This document shows, piece by piece, positions 21,889 to 30,280 of a DNA stretch of 64,000 bases; the stretch's first letter is position 1; each line of letters starts with the position of its first letter. A program made the position numbers and the translations under genes. A model generated the notes under the pieces. It was given only the letters and a program-made list of their open reading frames with translations, did not search any database and was not told the DNA's origin. The DNA lies in assembly GCA_900323505.1 (NCBI GenBank), contig OOIN01000016.1:62001-126000 (forward strand), given 5' to 3'. The DNA is from Ustilago trichophora (taxonomy: Eukaryota > Basidiomycota > Ustilaginomycetes > Ustilaginales > Ustilaginaceae).

Positions 21889-23094
21889 TCAAGTTAGATC
21901 CGCGCATGCGCCGGCGGCAAAACTTAACCTTCGCTTCTCGCTCTCGAGTTTAACCAGGAGTCTTTCTCGTCGCTTGGCAACGTCTGTCCTCCTAGCTGCA
22001 GCAGAGGCGGTCTCTTCTGAGGCTAGGTTTGATTCTCCAACCTCTCCTACTTCATCCCGGCTCTTTCTCCTGCGGCCTCCAGAACGTGGTGGATACTGCA
22101 ATAGCGGGCTCTGGTCATAGAACCTCAATTGTTGCTTGCCACTTCTTAACCAGCATTCCAATTCGTGCAGCAAATGTCTCGCCACTTTTGCTCCCACAAA
22201 CTCGCCCACCAGTCGCACCGTTTCATCGTCGCTGATCCTAAACACCTTGACGAGGCTGAGGATGTACTGCGTGAGAAACTCTGCATCCACTTCGGGCCAT
22301 ATCGAGAGTTCTCGTCGGAGAAACAGCGTTATTCGTCGTTGGATCTCGCCATTTTGCCGAATTTGACTTGGGTTGGGACAAGGCCGATAGTTGGTGTGCC
22401 GATTGGATCCTACGTGGGCAGCGTAGAGGGTGTGCTGGTAGATGTACTTGCGGAATTCCAGGGTTTGGGTAGGATCGGGTGGGGGATTGCGGTCTCGGTG
22501 TGCTCGAGCACGTTGCACGCGGGAAACGATGGCTGCTCGATCGACGACACTTCCACCAGCAGTGGTGGGGTGAGATGTGGATGCGGATGCAGTTGAAGAG
22601 GCAGAATTGAGAGGCGCAGGCGGCAAGTGAAACCGCAGATAATCAGCATCCCCACGTACAGCATGAATGACGTACTCGCCTACAGATGCCAAACAGAGTG
22701 GGCAGCAACGTCGGATCTGCACCCAGCGCACAATGCAACTCAAGCAAAACTGTGAGTGCAGACAGTGAGGTAGCACGGTTCGGTCATTGAAGGGGGATGT
22801 GTGACAGATTAGGCAGTGGTCCTCGTCGTCATCATTGTCGTCTTCTTCTGCTTCATCGGTGTCCTCTGCTGCTGTTGTCGATGGCAGGTGTGAGTCAGGA
22901 CTGAGTGTGCGACTTGAAGAAGAAGGAGCGCCAGCAGTGGATGAAGAGTGCAGAGGTGGGTCTACGGCCCTCGCCTTGCCCTTGTCGCTGCGGCTGCTGG
23001 AGAATGCCTCATCGTCGTCGGAAAGCGCACCTGTAGGTGTCTCGGTAAGAGCGGGAATCACATGATCTTTGGTCGAGGTGTGTGGCGTGCGCAT
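21889..23094 (-). CDS. RING-finger protein, TOPORS-like E3 ligase
   Basis: A 401-aa protein. An acidic, Ser-rich N-terminus (residues 1-92) leads into a C3HC4 RING: C94, C97, C111, H113, C117, C120, C131 and C134. Right after it comes a YVIHAVRGDADYLRF segment that matches the position of the conserved strand following the RING in TOPORS. The C-terminal half (RRITLFLRRELSIWPEVD, LLHELECWLRSG, FYDQSPLLQYP) resembles the rest of that family. TOPORS proteins are nuclear ubiquitin and SUMO E3 ligases that act on chromatin factors. Fungal members are little studied. The start is the first true ATG, at MRTPHTS; an in-frame GTG lies six codons upstream. It is head-to-head with the deaminase-like gene. 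Confidence 0.8.
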   Translation of the reverse strand: MRTPHTSTKDHVIPALTETPTGALSDDDEAFSSSRSDKGKARAVDPPLHSSSTAGAPSSSSRTLSPDSHLPSTTAAEDTDEAEEDDNDDDEDHCLICHTSPFNDRTVLPHCLHSQFCLSCIVRWVQIRRCCPLCLASVGEYVIHAVRGDADYLRFHLPPAPLNSASSTASASTSHPTTAGGSVVDRAAIVSRVQRARAHRDRNPPPDPTQTLEFRKYIYQHTLYAAHVGSNRHTNYRPCPNPSQIRQNGEIQRRITLFLRRELSIWPEVDAEFLTQYILSLVKVFRISDDETVRLVGEFVGAKVARHLLHELECWLRSGKQQLRFYDQSPLLQYPPRSGGRRRKSRDEVGEVGESNLASEETASAAARRTDVAKRRERLLVKLESEKRRLSFAAGACADLT

Positions 23095-23472
23095 CACCTC
23101 CGCCTTTTGCACACAGAAAGAACGTCAACGTTGGTGGTGATGGTGGCAAGCGGGTAAGAGTCTTACTGAATAATTGTGGAGGATTTAATTGTTTCTTTTT
23201 TATTGAAAAAGGGAAACTCGGACGAGCTGATAAGATAACAATCTCGGAGTTGGCCGCACGACATACTTCCCGACGTTCTGTGGAAGTCTCGCAACATCCG
23301 ACGGGCCGACGATCCCCACGCTCTTGGTTCCCTTTCCATTCTCATCATCGTCTTATGGTATCATCGGTCGTCGCTTGACTGCAGTACAAAAGAGCTTATC
23401 TTGCCACCACCATCGCTCTCCTTTTGTGTTCCATTCCTTCCACCATCCCCCCCGTGCAAAGAAAAAACCACA
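23095..23472. other. Divergent promoter, RING gene / deaminase-like gene
   Basis: 378 bp shared by two head-to-head genes. It is T-rich near the RING gene and C-rich near the deaminase gene. No TATA box or coding sequence was recognised. Confidence 0.55.
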
Positions 23473-24150
23473 ATGTCCACCCAACTGCATCACAATCACC
23501 CACCATCCCATCTCCTCAACCACCTCCTATCCACAATCACTCACTCCATCATCCCTCTCACCACCTCGGCCGTTTCTAGAGGCTGTAAAGTCTTCGGAGC
23601 CTCCATCTTGCACAAATCCACCTTGAAACCCATAATCTCTTCCACCAATGACGAAATCACCTCGCCCCTTCTCCACGGCGAGATGTCGACCCTGTTCGCT
23701 TTCCACCGATACAACAACACAAAACAGCCTTGCGAACGAATCGATCCCAAAGATTGCATCTTTCTAACCACCCACGAACCTTGTTCGTTATGCTTGAGTG
23801 CTATCACTTGGTCAGGTTTCGACAATTTCTACTACCTCTTCACTTACCAAGACACCAAAAAGGTCTTTAGCATCCCTCACGATATCAGGATCCTACAGGA
23901 GGTCTTTCAAACACACAAGGAAAACCAAGAGCAAGAGGTAGAGGATGCGAAAGAACAGGTCCTATATAATAAGAAGAACGCCTACTGGGAATGTTTCTCC
24001 CTAGCAGAATTGGTAGAACAATCACCAGAGGTCGAAAGAGATGGACTCAGAGAGAGAATGGAAAGCGTGAAAAGGGAATACAACTCGCTCTCGGATACAT
24101 ATCAACAGTCGAAGAGTAGTCAAGTCGCTGGTCAGATTCCGCTCGCCTAA
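23473..24150 (+). CDS. Cytidine/deoxycytidylate-deaminase-fold protein
   Basis: A 225-aa protein starting at the ATG in CACAATGTCC. It carries the zinc and catalytic signature of the deaminase superfamily: H68-G-E70 in LLHGEMST, and P103-C104-S-L-C107 in HEPCSLCLSA. H68, C104 and C107 should bind zinc, and E70 is the proton shuttle. The segment SPLLHGEMSTLFAF fits CMP/dCMP- or guanine-type deaminases rather than adenosine deaminase. The C-terminus (about 140-225) is charged and coiled-coil-like. The substrate cannot be read from sequence; a nucleoside, nucleotide or base is most likely. No targeting signal is seen. Confidence 0.8.
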   Translation: MSTQLHHNHPPSHLLNHLLSTITHSIIPLTTSAVSRGCKVFGASILHKSTLKPIISSTNDEITSPLLHGEMSTLFAFHRYNNTKQPCERIDPKDCIFLTTHEPCSLCLSAITWSGFDNFYYLFTYQDTKKVFSIPHDIRILQEVFQTHKENQEQEVEDAKEQVLYNKKNAYWECFSLAELVEQSPEVERDGLRERMESVKREYNSLSDTYQQSKSSQVAGQIPLA

Positions 24151-24306
24151 ACACACTCTCACGCCCGTATTCACACAGAAATAGAGATAGTGATACAGTA
24201 CAATGCAACAATGCAACGATGCAATTCCAACGAAATATAGTTGAACCTATGGTACAGTGCGAATCAAGAAAAAGAGCCAAGAACCGAGTGTAAAGTTGAG
24301 AAATGG

Positions 24307-25527
24307 TCACATCATACCAGCGCCGATCTTGGAACGCCAACCAGGAGCTCTTTCAAATCCGTTGCTACCCGTCTGGAAATCGATCAACGTCTGCTGAATC
24401 TCCTGCCTAGTGGTCATAACGAATGGTCCGTACTGGAAGACTTCCTGATCCAGCGGTTCTCCAGCGACGACAACCATGCGTGCCTTTTTGTCGCTACTAG
24501 CGTTGGTGATGCGTACACCCTTCTCTCCGTCCTTTGTCAGCACCAGAGTGTGATACGCTTCCACCACCTCTCCTGGCGTTGCTGCCGTAGAAGGGTTGAA
24601 TGCGAGCTTCTCTCCTTCTGCCGAGGTTGAAGTAGAAGCAGAGTGATCTCCGACAACGATGGATCCTTCCAAGGTGTAGATGAATGCGTTGTACCTCGGA
24701 TCGATGGTTTGGTATACACTGCCAGATGGCTCGAGATGAATGTCGAGGAACAGTACACCTCCGTTTTTGGGAAGCTCGATGGGACTCTTCACGCCATGAG
24801 ACTCACCAGCGACGACTTTGATTTTCCAACCTTTTTCGGCTTGCTCGTTTTCGTCGTTGGTTTTGGATTCGGCGGTGGGGATTTGTGCTGCGCGGTATTC
24901 TTGGTAGCTGGGTGGTTCCTTTTTGGCTTGTTTGGGGAGATCAACCCACAGTTGCAAACCCACCGGATCGGGAAGTTTGTTGCCGGCTTCATCTCGATGC
25001 ACGGGCATCTCGGCATGCATGATTCCATGCCCCGCATTCATCCATTGCACGTCTCCGGGACCGATGGTTCCAGCGTGTCCTGCGAAGTCCTCGTGTTGCG
25101 ATTGTCCATCAAGAATGTACGTGATTGTGGTTTGCCCTCGGTGGGGGTGGTCGGGAAAACCAGCGCCTTCGCCAATACGAAAGTGATCGAGCATGAGGAA
25201 GGGAGAAATGTTGCGGAGGGCAGGAGTGCCGATGGATCGCCTCACGACCGCACCGGCTCCTTCGGCAGTTTCAATGCTGCGAACCTTTTTGGCGACTCCA
25301 CGAGAGATGGTTCTTGCGATGGACGACATGCTGTTCAGTGATTCGGATTGAAGCGTGCTTGAAGTAGGTTGCTGCGAGAAGAGCAGTGTGATGAACGGGT
25401 GGATGAGAAAGATTGCGACCGAGGCAAGGAGCAGAGTCCACGAGAGGTTAAAGCGAGATTCCTTTTTGAGAGTAGCAGTCGTAGTGTAGGATGCCTTTGC
25501 TGGGGAAAGGCGTGCGGTGCTCGTCAT
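24307..25527 (-). CDS. Pirin with an N-terminal hydrophobic extension
   Basis: A 406-aa protein. Residues 66-406 are a full-length bicupin pirin with the metal ligands H126 and H128 (FPDHPHRGQ), H170 and E172 (AGHGIMHAEMP). A C-terminal cupin follows, ending near FERAPGWRSK. Pirins are iron-binding proteins: nuclear cofactors in animals, and quercetinase-like dioxygenases or metabolic regulators elsewhere. The first 65 residues are extra. They have a basic Ser/Thr-rich start followed by a helix (about 30-52, LSWTLLLASVAIFLIHPFIT) that suggests a mitochondrial or ER membrane anchor. An internal ATG (MSSIARTIS, 25332) would give the ordinary soluble form. A TATA box is about 80 bp upstream. Head-to-head with the MFS gene. 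Confidence 0.9.
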   Translation of the reverse strand: MTSTARLSPAKASYTTTATLKKESRFNLSWTLLLASVAIFLIHPFITLLFSQQPTSSTLQSESLNSMSSIARTISRGVAKKVRSIETAEGAGAVVRRSIGTPALRNISPFLMLDHFRIGEGAGFPDHPHRGQTTITYILDGQSQHEDFAGHAGTIGPGDVQWMNAGHGIMHAEMPVHRDEAGNKLPDPVGLQLWVDLPKQAKKEPPSYQEYRAAQIPTAESKTNDENEQAEKGWKIKVVAGESHGVKSPIELPKNGGVLFLDIHLEPSGSVYQTIDPRYNAFIYTLEGSIVVGDHSASTSTSAEGEKLAFNPSTAATPGEVVEAYHTLVLTKDGEKGVRITNASSDKKARMVVVAGEPLDQEVFQYGPFVMTTRQEIQQTLIDFQTGSNGFERAPGWRSKIGAGMM

Positions 25528-25603
25528 ACAAAGGTGGTGGACGAAGGTTGTGCGTGTTGTTGAAAGAAAGATTGGGAGATGTATGGCTGTTGAACAAGGA
25601 TGC

Positions 25604-25613
25604 AATATATACC
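25604..25613 (-). promoter_or_regulatory. TATA box of the pirin gene
   Basis: GGTATATATT on the minus strand, about 80 bp upstream of the long-form ATG at 25527. Its position supports the long form with the N-terminal extension as a transcript start. Confidence 0.5.
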
Positions 25614-26217
25614 TTTGATGGAGGAGGAAGGAGGAGGCGGAAGAGGAGGTACTGTGAAAGGGTAAAGTGGTCGGACATTGACAAAGTGCGTCAAAATCCG
25701 GGCTGTCCGTGCGTAGAGAGACTTGCGGGGTTAAACATTTGTATCGCCGCGCCCATGCTGAGCATTGAGCTTTCCTTCCCGATCTTAACGATTTGGAGGA
25801 AAGGCAAATCGGTCGATTTGGGAAAACGCATACCCGCGGCTATTTCTCGTGCTCGGCATCTACAACGGGCCATACAGTAAGGCAAATCGAACTTTTTTTT
25901 TCTTTGCAGGGTCGCGTGGCATTAATGGACCCTTTTGTTTGGCTGAGGCGAAAAATGCCCTCTCTCTTCTCTCAGGGATATTTTGAGCGGGGAAGCGGAG
26001 CTGTCAAAACATGCTCTCCTTGGTGCTCGCCATCGAGGAGAACAAGGCGACGTGGCATTCATTTCGTGACTGTCCAGCGATACCCTCGAGTCACGCTCAG
26101 CATCTAAATGACACGCTGCAAACAGACTCTGAGTTCGACATGTCGAAAAGAAGAAAAAAAAGGGGTCAGAGTTGGCGATGGGTGTGACCTTGCACAAACA
26201 CACTCTTTGTCATTTGC

Positions 26218-26378
26218 TCAAGCTCAACAATACAGTATTCGATGTTGGACGACGACAGGATCTTGATGGTTTTGGCCAAGATGCACGCCCGGAAAAGGGA
26301 ACCGAGTCTCCCGAAAACACTTCTTTGCAGATAGAAACAAGCGAATGACATTTCATGGTCAAGCTGAACAATACAGTA
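26218..26378. repeat. Pair of 20-bp direct repeats ending in TACAGTA
   Basis: TCAAGCTCAACAATACAGTA at 26218-26237 recurs with one mismatch at 26359-26378 (spacing about 141 bp). Both copies lie in the pirin/MFS divergent promoter, so they may be two binding sites for one regulator, or the remains of a local duplication. Confidence 0.75.
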
Positions 26379-26509
26379 GGAAGTCGCGGAGAATTCTCCG
26401 GGCCTTGGAATTTCATGCTGCAGGGTGTACTGTTTGAAGCGTCAAAGTCCGCTCCAATGGTGTTGAACACGAGATTGGGCGCCAGTGGGCTTAGTGGGCG
26501 CTAGACATT

Positions 26510-26553
26510 CTAGGCAGGCTAGGCAGGCTAGGCAGGCTAGGCAGGCTAGGCAG
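26510..26553. repeat. Tandem repeat, 9-bp unit CTAGGCAGG, about 4.9 copies
   Basis: Exact tandem copies are visible in the sequence and are followed at once by TTACTGTATA. This is a simple minisatellite in the divergent region. It has no spacers, so it is not a CRISPR array. Confidence 0.9.
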
Positions 26554-27089
26554 TTACTGTATATGGCTTCGGGTACCTTTCCGGAATTTGGAGCCAAATC
26601 GCCGCGTTGAAGAGCAACGATTGGTGAATGCATCTTGACATTGTCGACTACTGTAACTTAGTCACAAACACTTCTCACGTTCGATTTGGTTACCTTTACA
26701 CCGTCCAATCACAACAGTATCGCACTCGTCTCCACCGAGCCAACTCAATTCGGCCTACGAACCGTGTGGATTCCATCCGAACCTTGTCGACAAAGGCGGG
26801 CTTCATCTCGGCGTCTTTCCGAGGCTGACTCCCTCTTCTCTGTCATCACATCACATACAGCACATGCTCCTCCCACATCGAGGTTTGGCAAGCTGTGTGA
26901 CACATAGAGAAGCAACAAAGCTCAGTCGGTGGCTACTAGATCAAATGAAACATTAAAAACCAAACAGAACTCCTCCTCCCTCCTCATACTCTCTCTCCCT
27001 CCCTTCATCAATGGCGACATCTCTCGAATCCCATCACGCCATACTTGCTCCATATCTACCATCTTCACCAACCCACCGCTTTATATAAT

Positions 27090-28709
27090 ATGGACCAACT
27101 CGAACTCGTCGCTCATGCAAACGAGTTTGATCACAACTACCAACAGCAAGAACTCGAGTATCTCGAAGCAACACAGTATCACAATCAAGTGCAGCCTTCA
27201 CCTTCCTCTGACACCACACAGAAACATGCCGTCAACATCAGCGACATAGAGAAAGGCGTGCCTACCACTCCTCAGGAGGAGACTCCCCAATCTCATCCTT
27301 CAAACGCGCCCGGCTCTGCTCGAAACAGCACTTGCTCACAACCTGCACCACATGATCCCTCTCCCACCCAAGACCATCCTGGCCCTATCAAGGACCGCGG
27401 CTGGGCAGCATGGAAGTTTGTCCTCGCTTCTGCCGCAACCGAGTTCATGATCTGGGGTGCTTCTTACGGCTACGGTTCCTTCCAAGACTACCACCAGCAC
27501 GATCCACGATCGCCCTTCCATCAGTCCTCCCTCACTGCCACCTCATCCATCGGAACCACTTTGCTGGCGGGTCAGCATTTCATCCCGCTCTTCACTTTTG
27601 GTCTCTACTCGATCTTCCCCTCGCTCATCAAAAAGTTTACCTACACTTGCGTAGTCGCATCTTCGCTCTCCTTGTTGATCGCCAGCTTCGCCAACTCGGT
27701 TGCCCTGCTCATCGTCTTCCAAGGTCTCTTGCTCGGTATCTTTGGTGGTAATCTCTTTACCACCATCATTCTGTGGTTGCCAGACTGGTGGGATCAGAGA
27801 CGTGGTTTTGCTACGGCACTCATCTTTGCCGGTTCCGCCATCGGTGGCATTCTATGGCCCATCATCTTTACTCAACTTCTCGAACGTATCGGTTTCAGAT
27901 GGACATTGAGGACATGGGCCTTGATCCAGCTCGTCGTCTCAGGCTCTGCAGTCATGTGCATCGTACCCGGTCACAAGCTCCAACCCATCACAAGACCCAT
28001 TCGATGGAAAGCTATCGTCCCGGGCTTCCCTCGCTCCCTCCTCTCCCCGCTCACCCTCCTCAACTGCGTAGCCCTTCTCACCCAAACAACAGCATGGTAC
28101 TCGGTATCGCTCAACATCTCCAACTATGCTTCCTCTATGGGTTTCTCCAGTTCCACCTCTACCGGCATCCTTTCCGTATTCAACGCCTCGGCTGCCATCA
28201 CCTACTTCATCCTCGGCTACCTCGTCGATCGTTTCCCCTACCCACTCATCATGGCCACCTCCACCACCCTCAACCTCGTCTTTACCGTCCTCGTCTTCGG
28301 ATTCGCCGGCAATTCTCTTACCAAAATCATCGTCTACGTTGTATTCTTCGGCATCTCCGGCGGCGGCTTTTCCTCCTTCCTCACCCCAGTCTCTCGAGAC
28401 ATCCCTGACAAAAGTAGAAGCCACGAATTCTCCCTCCGCTTCCTCTACCTCGTCGCAGTCCGAGGTCTAGCCGCAATGTTGGGCCCCATCATCGCCGTCC
28501 AATTCTACCCGGACCATTTGGGCTCCCAATCCACCTACGGCAGCTATGGATTCACCCCATTCATCGCCTTCATCTCGGCCACTTTGGCGCTCTCTACACT
28601 GGCTTCACTCTGCATTTTTGCATTCAAGAGGTACATCTCGCCTAAACAGCAACGTGCCAAAGCCCTTAGTGAGCCGATTACTCCTCCGCCCGAGGCGGTG
28701 GCCGCGTAG
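27090..28709 (+). CDS. MFS transporter, monocarboxylate-porter type
   Basis: A 539-aa protein with a hydrophilic N-terminal tail of about 105 residues and then 12 predicted membrane helices. The first helix begins at WAAWKFVLASAATEFMIWG, and the loop between helices 4 and 5 has the FGGNLFTTIILWLPDWWDQRRGFA-type pattern of monocarboxylate-porter relatives. A central loop sits near residue 305 (GHKLQPITRPIRWKA). Family members carry monocarboxylates, riboflavin or other small molecules by proton symport across the plasma membrane. The substrate here is unknown. The ATG chosen (MDQLELV) directly follows a TATATAATATGG context; an in-frame upstream start would add 15 unconvincing residues. It is divergent from pirin. 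Confidence 0.88.
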   Translation: MDQLELVAHANEFDHNYQQQELEYLEATQYHNQVQPSPSSDTTQKHAVNISDIEKGVPTTPQEETPQSHPSNAPGSARNSTCSQPAPHDPSPTQDHPGPIKDRGWAAWKFVLASAATEFMIWGASYGYGSFQDYHQHDPRSPFHQSSLTATSSIGTTLLAGQHFIPLFTFGLYSIFPSLIKKFTYTCVVASSLSLLIASFANSVALLIVFQGLLLGIFGGNLFTTIILWLPDWWDQRRGFATALIFAGSAIGGILWPIIFTQLLERIGFRWTLRTWALIQLVVSGSAVMCIVPGHKLQPITRPIRWKAIVPGFPRSLLSPLTLLNCVALLTQTTAWYSVSLNISNYASSMGFSSSTSTGILSVFNASAAITYFILGYLVDRFPYPLIMATSTTLNLVFTVLVFGFAGNSLTKIIVYVVFFGISGGGFSSFLTPVSRDIPDKSRSHEFSLRFLYLVAVRGLAAMLGPIIAVQFYPDHLGSQSTYGSYGFTPFIAFISATLALSTLASLCIFAFKRYISPKQQRAKALSEPITPPPEAVAA

Positions 28710-28857
28710 ATCCAATCCTTGGTCATTTGCAGTCTTGATTTCTGGTCTCTTTACTTGTCACCGTAGCATACGTTTTGAGGGTCTTGATATGAATGGGATT
28801 CCTGGTAGTGAATGGTGTTTGCTGTGCTAATCCATGATTGCATTCCACTGAAAGGCA

Positions 28858-29637
28858 TTATTCGCACTGGCTGGGTTGACCTTGGTAGAGCATGTAAGGC
28901 CAATCTACGAAGCCTCTTTTTGCTCTTTTTTCGTCGATTTGATCGATGCCTAGGATTTTGAAGCCTGCTTTGAGGTAAGTGCCTTTTCCCATTGGGCTTG
29001 ATTCGAGCCAGGCGGGTATTGCTTGTTTGTCTGCTTTTTTGGTGCCCCAATTGACGAGGGTTGAGCCTAGGCCTTTTCGTTGGTGGTTGGGGAGGATGGT
29101 TAGGAGTTTTAGGAAGTAATAAGTTTTACCTGCCATTATGGATTCGCGGGTGCGGTTCATTTGGGCGAAGAATCTGTTTGCTAAGCATGGATCTTGGGAT
29201 TCTTTTGCATTTGAGATGGGACTATCGAGAGGTGTGGTTGGATCGATACGTTGCCAAATTGAAAAGCCTACCAATTCGGATTCCACTGGAAGGTCCGATG
29301 AATCTTTCCCTTCCTCCTCCTCCTCCTCCTCCTCCTCCTCCTCATCCTTCTCGGAAGAAGAGGGGGGTAGGGTATAAACACCCACGACGGTATATTTCTT
29401 TCTTCCATCACTCGAAAACAATTCCGCCTCCTGTCTAGCCATAGTCTTCTTGACAGTTTCTTCCATACTTAAAGTGCTTCCAGTGGAAGGATCTTTTTCC
29501 GATGCCAAGATCGTCGAAATTTCATCCGGCGTCGTATTCGAGCTATCGTTAAAGGCATGATATTTGATAATTGCCATCTGTCGATTTTCACTCGCTCGAA
29601 CAAGTCGTCTAACATAGCGTGTTTGCGTTTCGACCAT
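28858..29637 (-). CDS. GNAT-family N-acetyltransferase
   Basis: A 259-aa protein. The acetyl-CoA site is seen at residues 176-195, LKLLTILPNHQRKGLGSTLV, which contains the Q/R-x-x-G-x-G/A motif of GNAT enzymes. The later strand-helix (AWLESSPMGKGTYLKAGFKI) is the usual fourth motif. An insertion of 11 consecutive Glu (about 99-109), encoded by a (TCC)n-type repeat, splits the N-terminal part and is probably a disordered loop that can vary in length. Related fungal enzymes acetylate small amines, but the substrate is unknown. A TATA box lies about 115 bp upstream. Confidence 0.85.
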   Translation of the reverse strand: MVETQTRYVRRLVRASENRQMAIIKYHAFNDSSNTTPDEISTILASEKDPSTGSTLSMEETVKKTMARQEAELFSSDGRKKYTVVGVYTLPPSSSEKDEEEEEEEEEEEGKDSSDLPVESELVGFSIWQRIDPTTPLDSPISNAKESQDPCLANRFFAQMNRTRESIMAGKTYYFLKLLTILPNHQRKGLGSTLVNWGTKKADKQAIPAWLESSPMGKGTYLKAGFKILGIDQIDEKRAKRGFVDWPYMLYQGQPSQCE

Positions 29638-30280
29638 CGTAATTTTGGCTTGGTTGAGTTGGGCTTCAATCCAGATTCAGCGTATTGTGGTGTAAACCGA
29701 AAAGTTAAGGTTGTGGTTTAAAGTAGAACAAAAAAACCTATTGATGCGGGATATATAAGGTTCAAAGAAAGAATGATTGCGAGTCATAAATGTGCGCAAT
29801 TACCTGGTCCGAGCGAGCCCTTTGCTTTCTCGAGTACGGAAAATTCCATTTCCCGAAATCAAAATATACTCAGTTCCACCGATATTTTGCCAACCGCTCG
29901 TCAATCCCCCACCACTCATCTCCGCGGCATCCAACCCATCCTCCTTTCCTTCACTTGTAAATCTTTAATTCTCAAGTTCCCCCCGCCCACCTGCAACGCG
30001 CAAAAGATTTATGCCTCACCATTCCCAAGTCGCAACGCTCAACAGTCTCTACGGTTGCTCGATCGTCATCGTTGCACCTACTTACTCCCTCAGACACCTC
30101 TTACACCACTGTTGACCCGCAAACACCTCATCCTCAAACGCTCACAACAGCAATGCATCCACCTTTGTCACTCGCTACCTATTCTCCTCATCCCGACCTA
30201 GGTCCCACAATCGTGCTTGCATCCCCTGCTTCATTAACAGAGCATCATTGTACAAAAGTGCATCACCCTTGGCTGCCAAC
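29638..30280. other. Intergenic, GNAT promoter and zinc-finger 3' region
   Basis: 643 bp between two minus-strand genes. It carries a TATA-like ATATATAAGG at 29751 and otherwise C/T-rich sequence. No gene was recognised. Confidence 0.55.
29751..29757 (-). promoter_or_regulatory. TATA box of the GNAT gene
   Basis: TATATAT on the minus strand, about 115 bp upstream of the ATG at 29637. Positional inference. Confidence 0.45.

Larger units (their letters stand above)
25528..27089. other. Divergent intergenic region, pirin / MFS transporter
   Basis: A 1.56-kb region without a credible gene. It holds the pirin TATA box, a pair of 20-bp direct repeats each ending in TACAGTA (26218 and 26359), a 9-bp tandem repeat at 26510-26553, and two further TACTGTA heptamers (26555, 26649). 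This is the densest cluster of that heptamer in the window. Confidence 0.6.

Noticed and set aside
26510..26553. CRISPR-like array
   Set aside because: The repeats are contiguous 9-bp units with no spacers, in a eukaryotic promoter.
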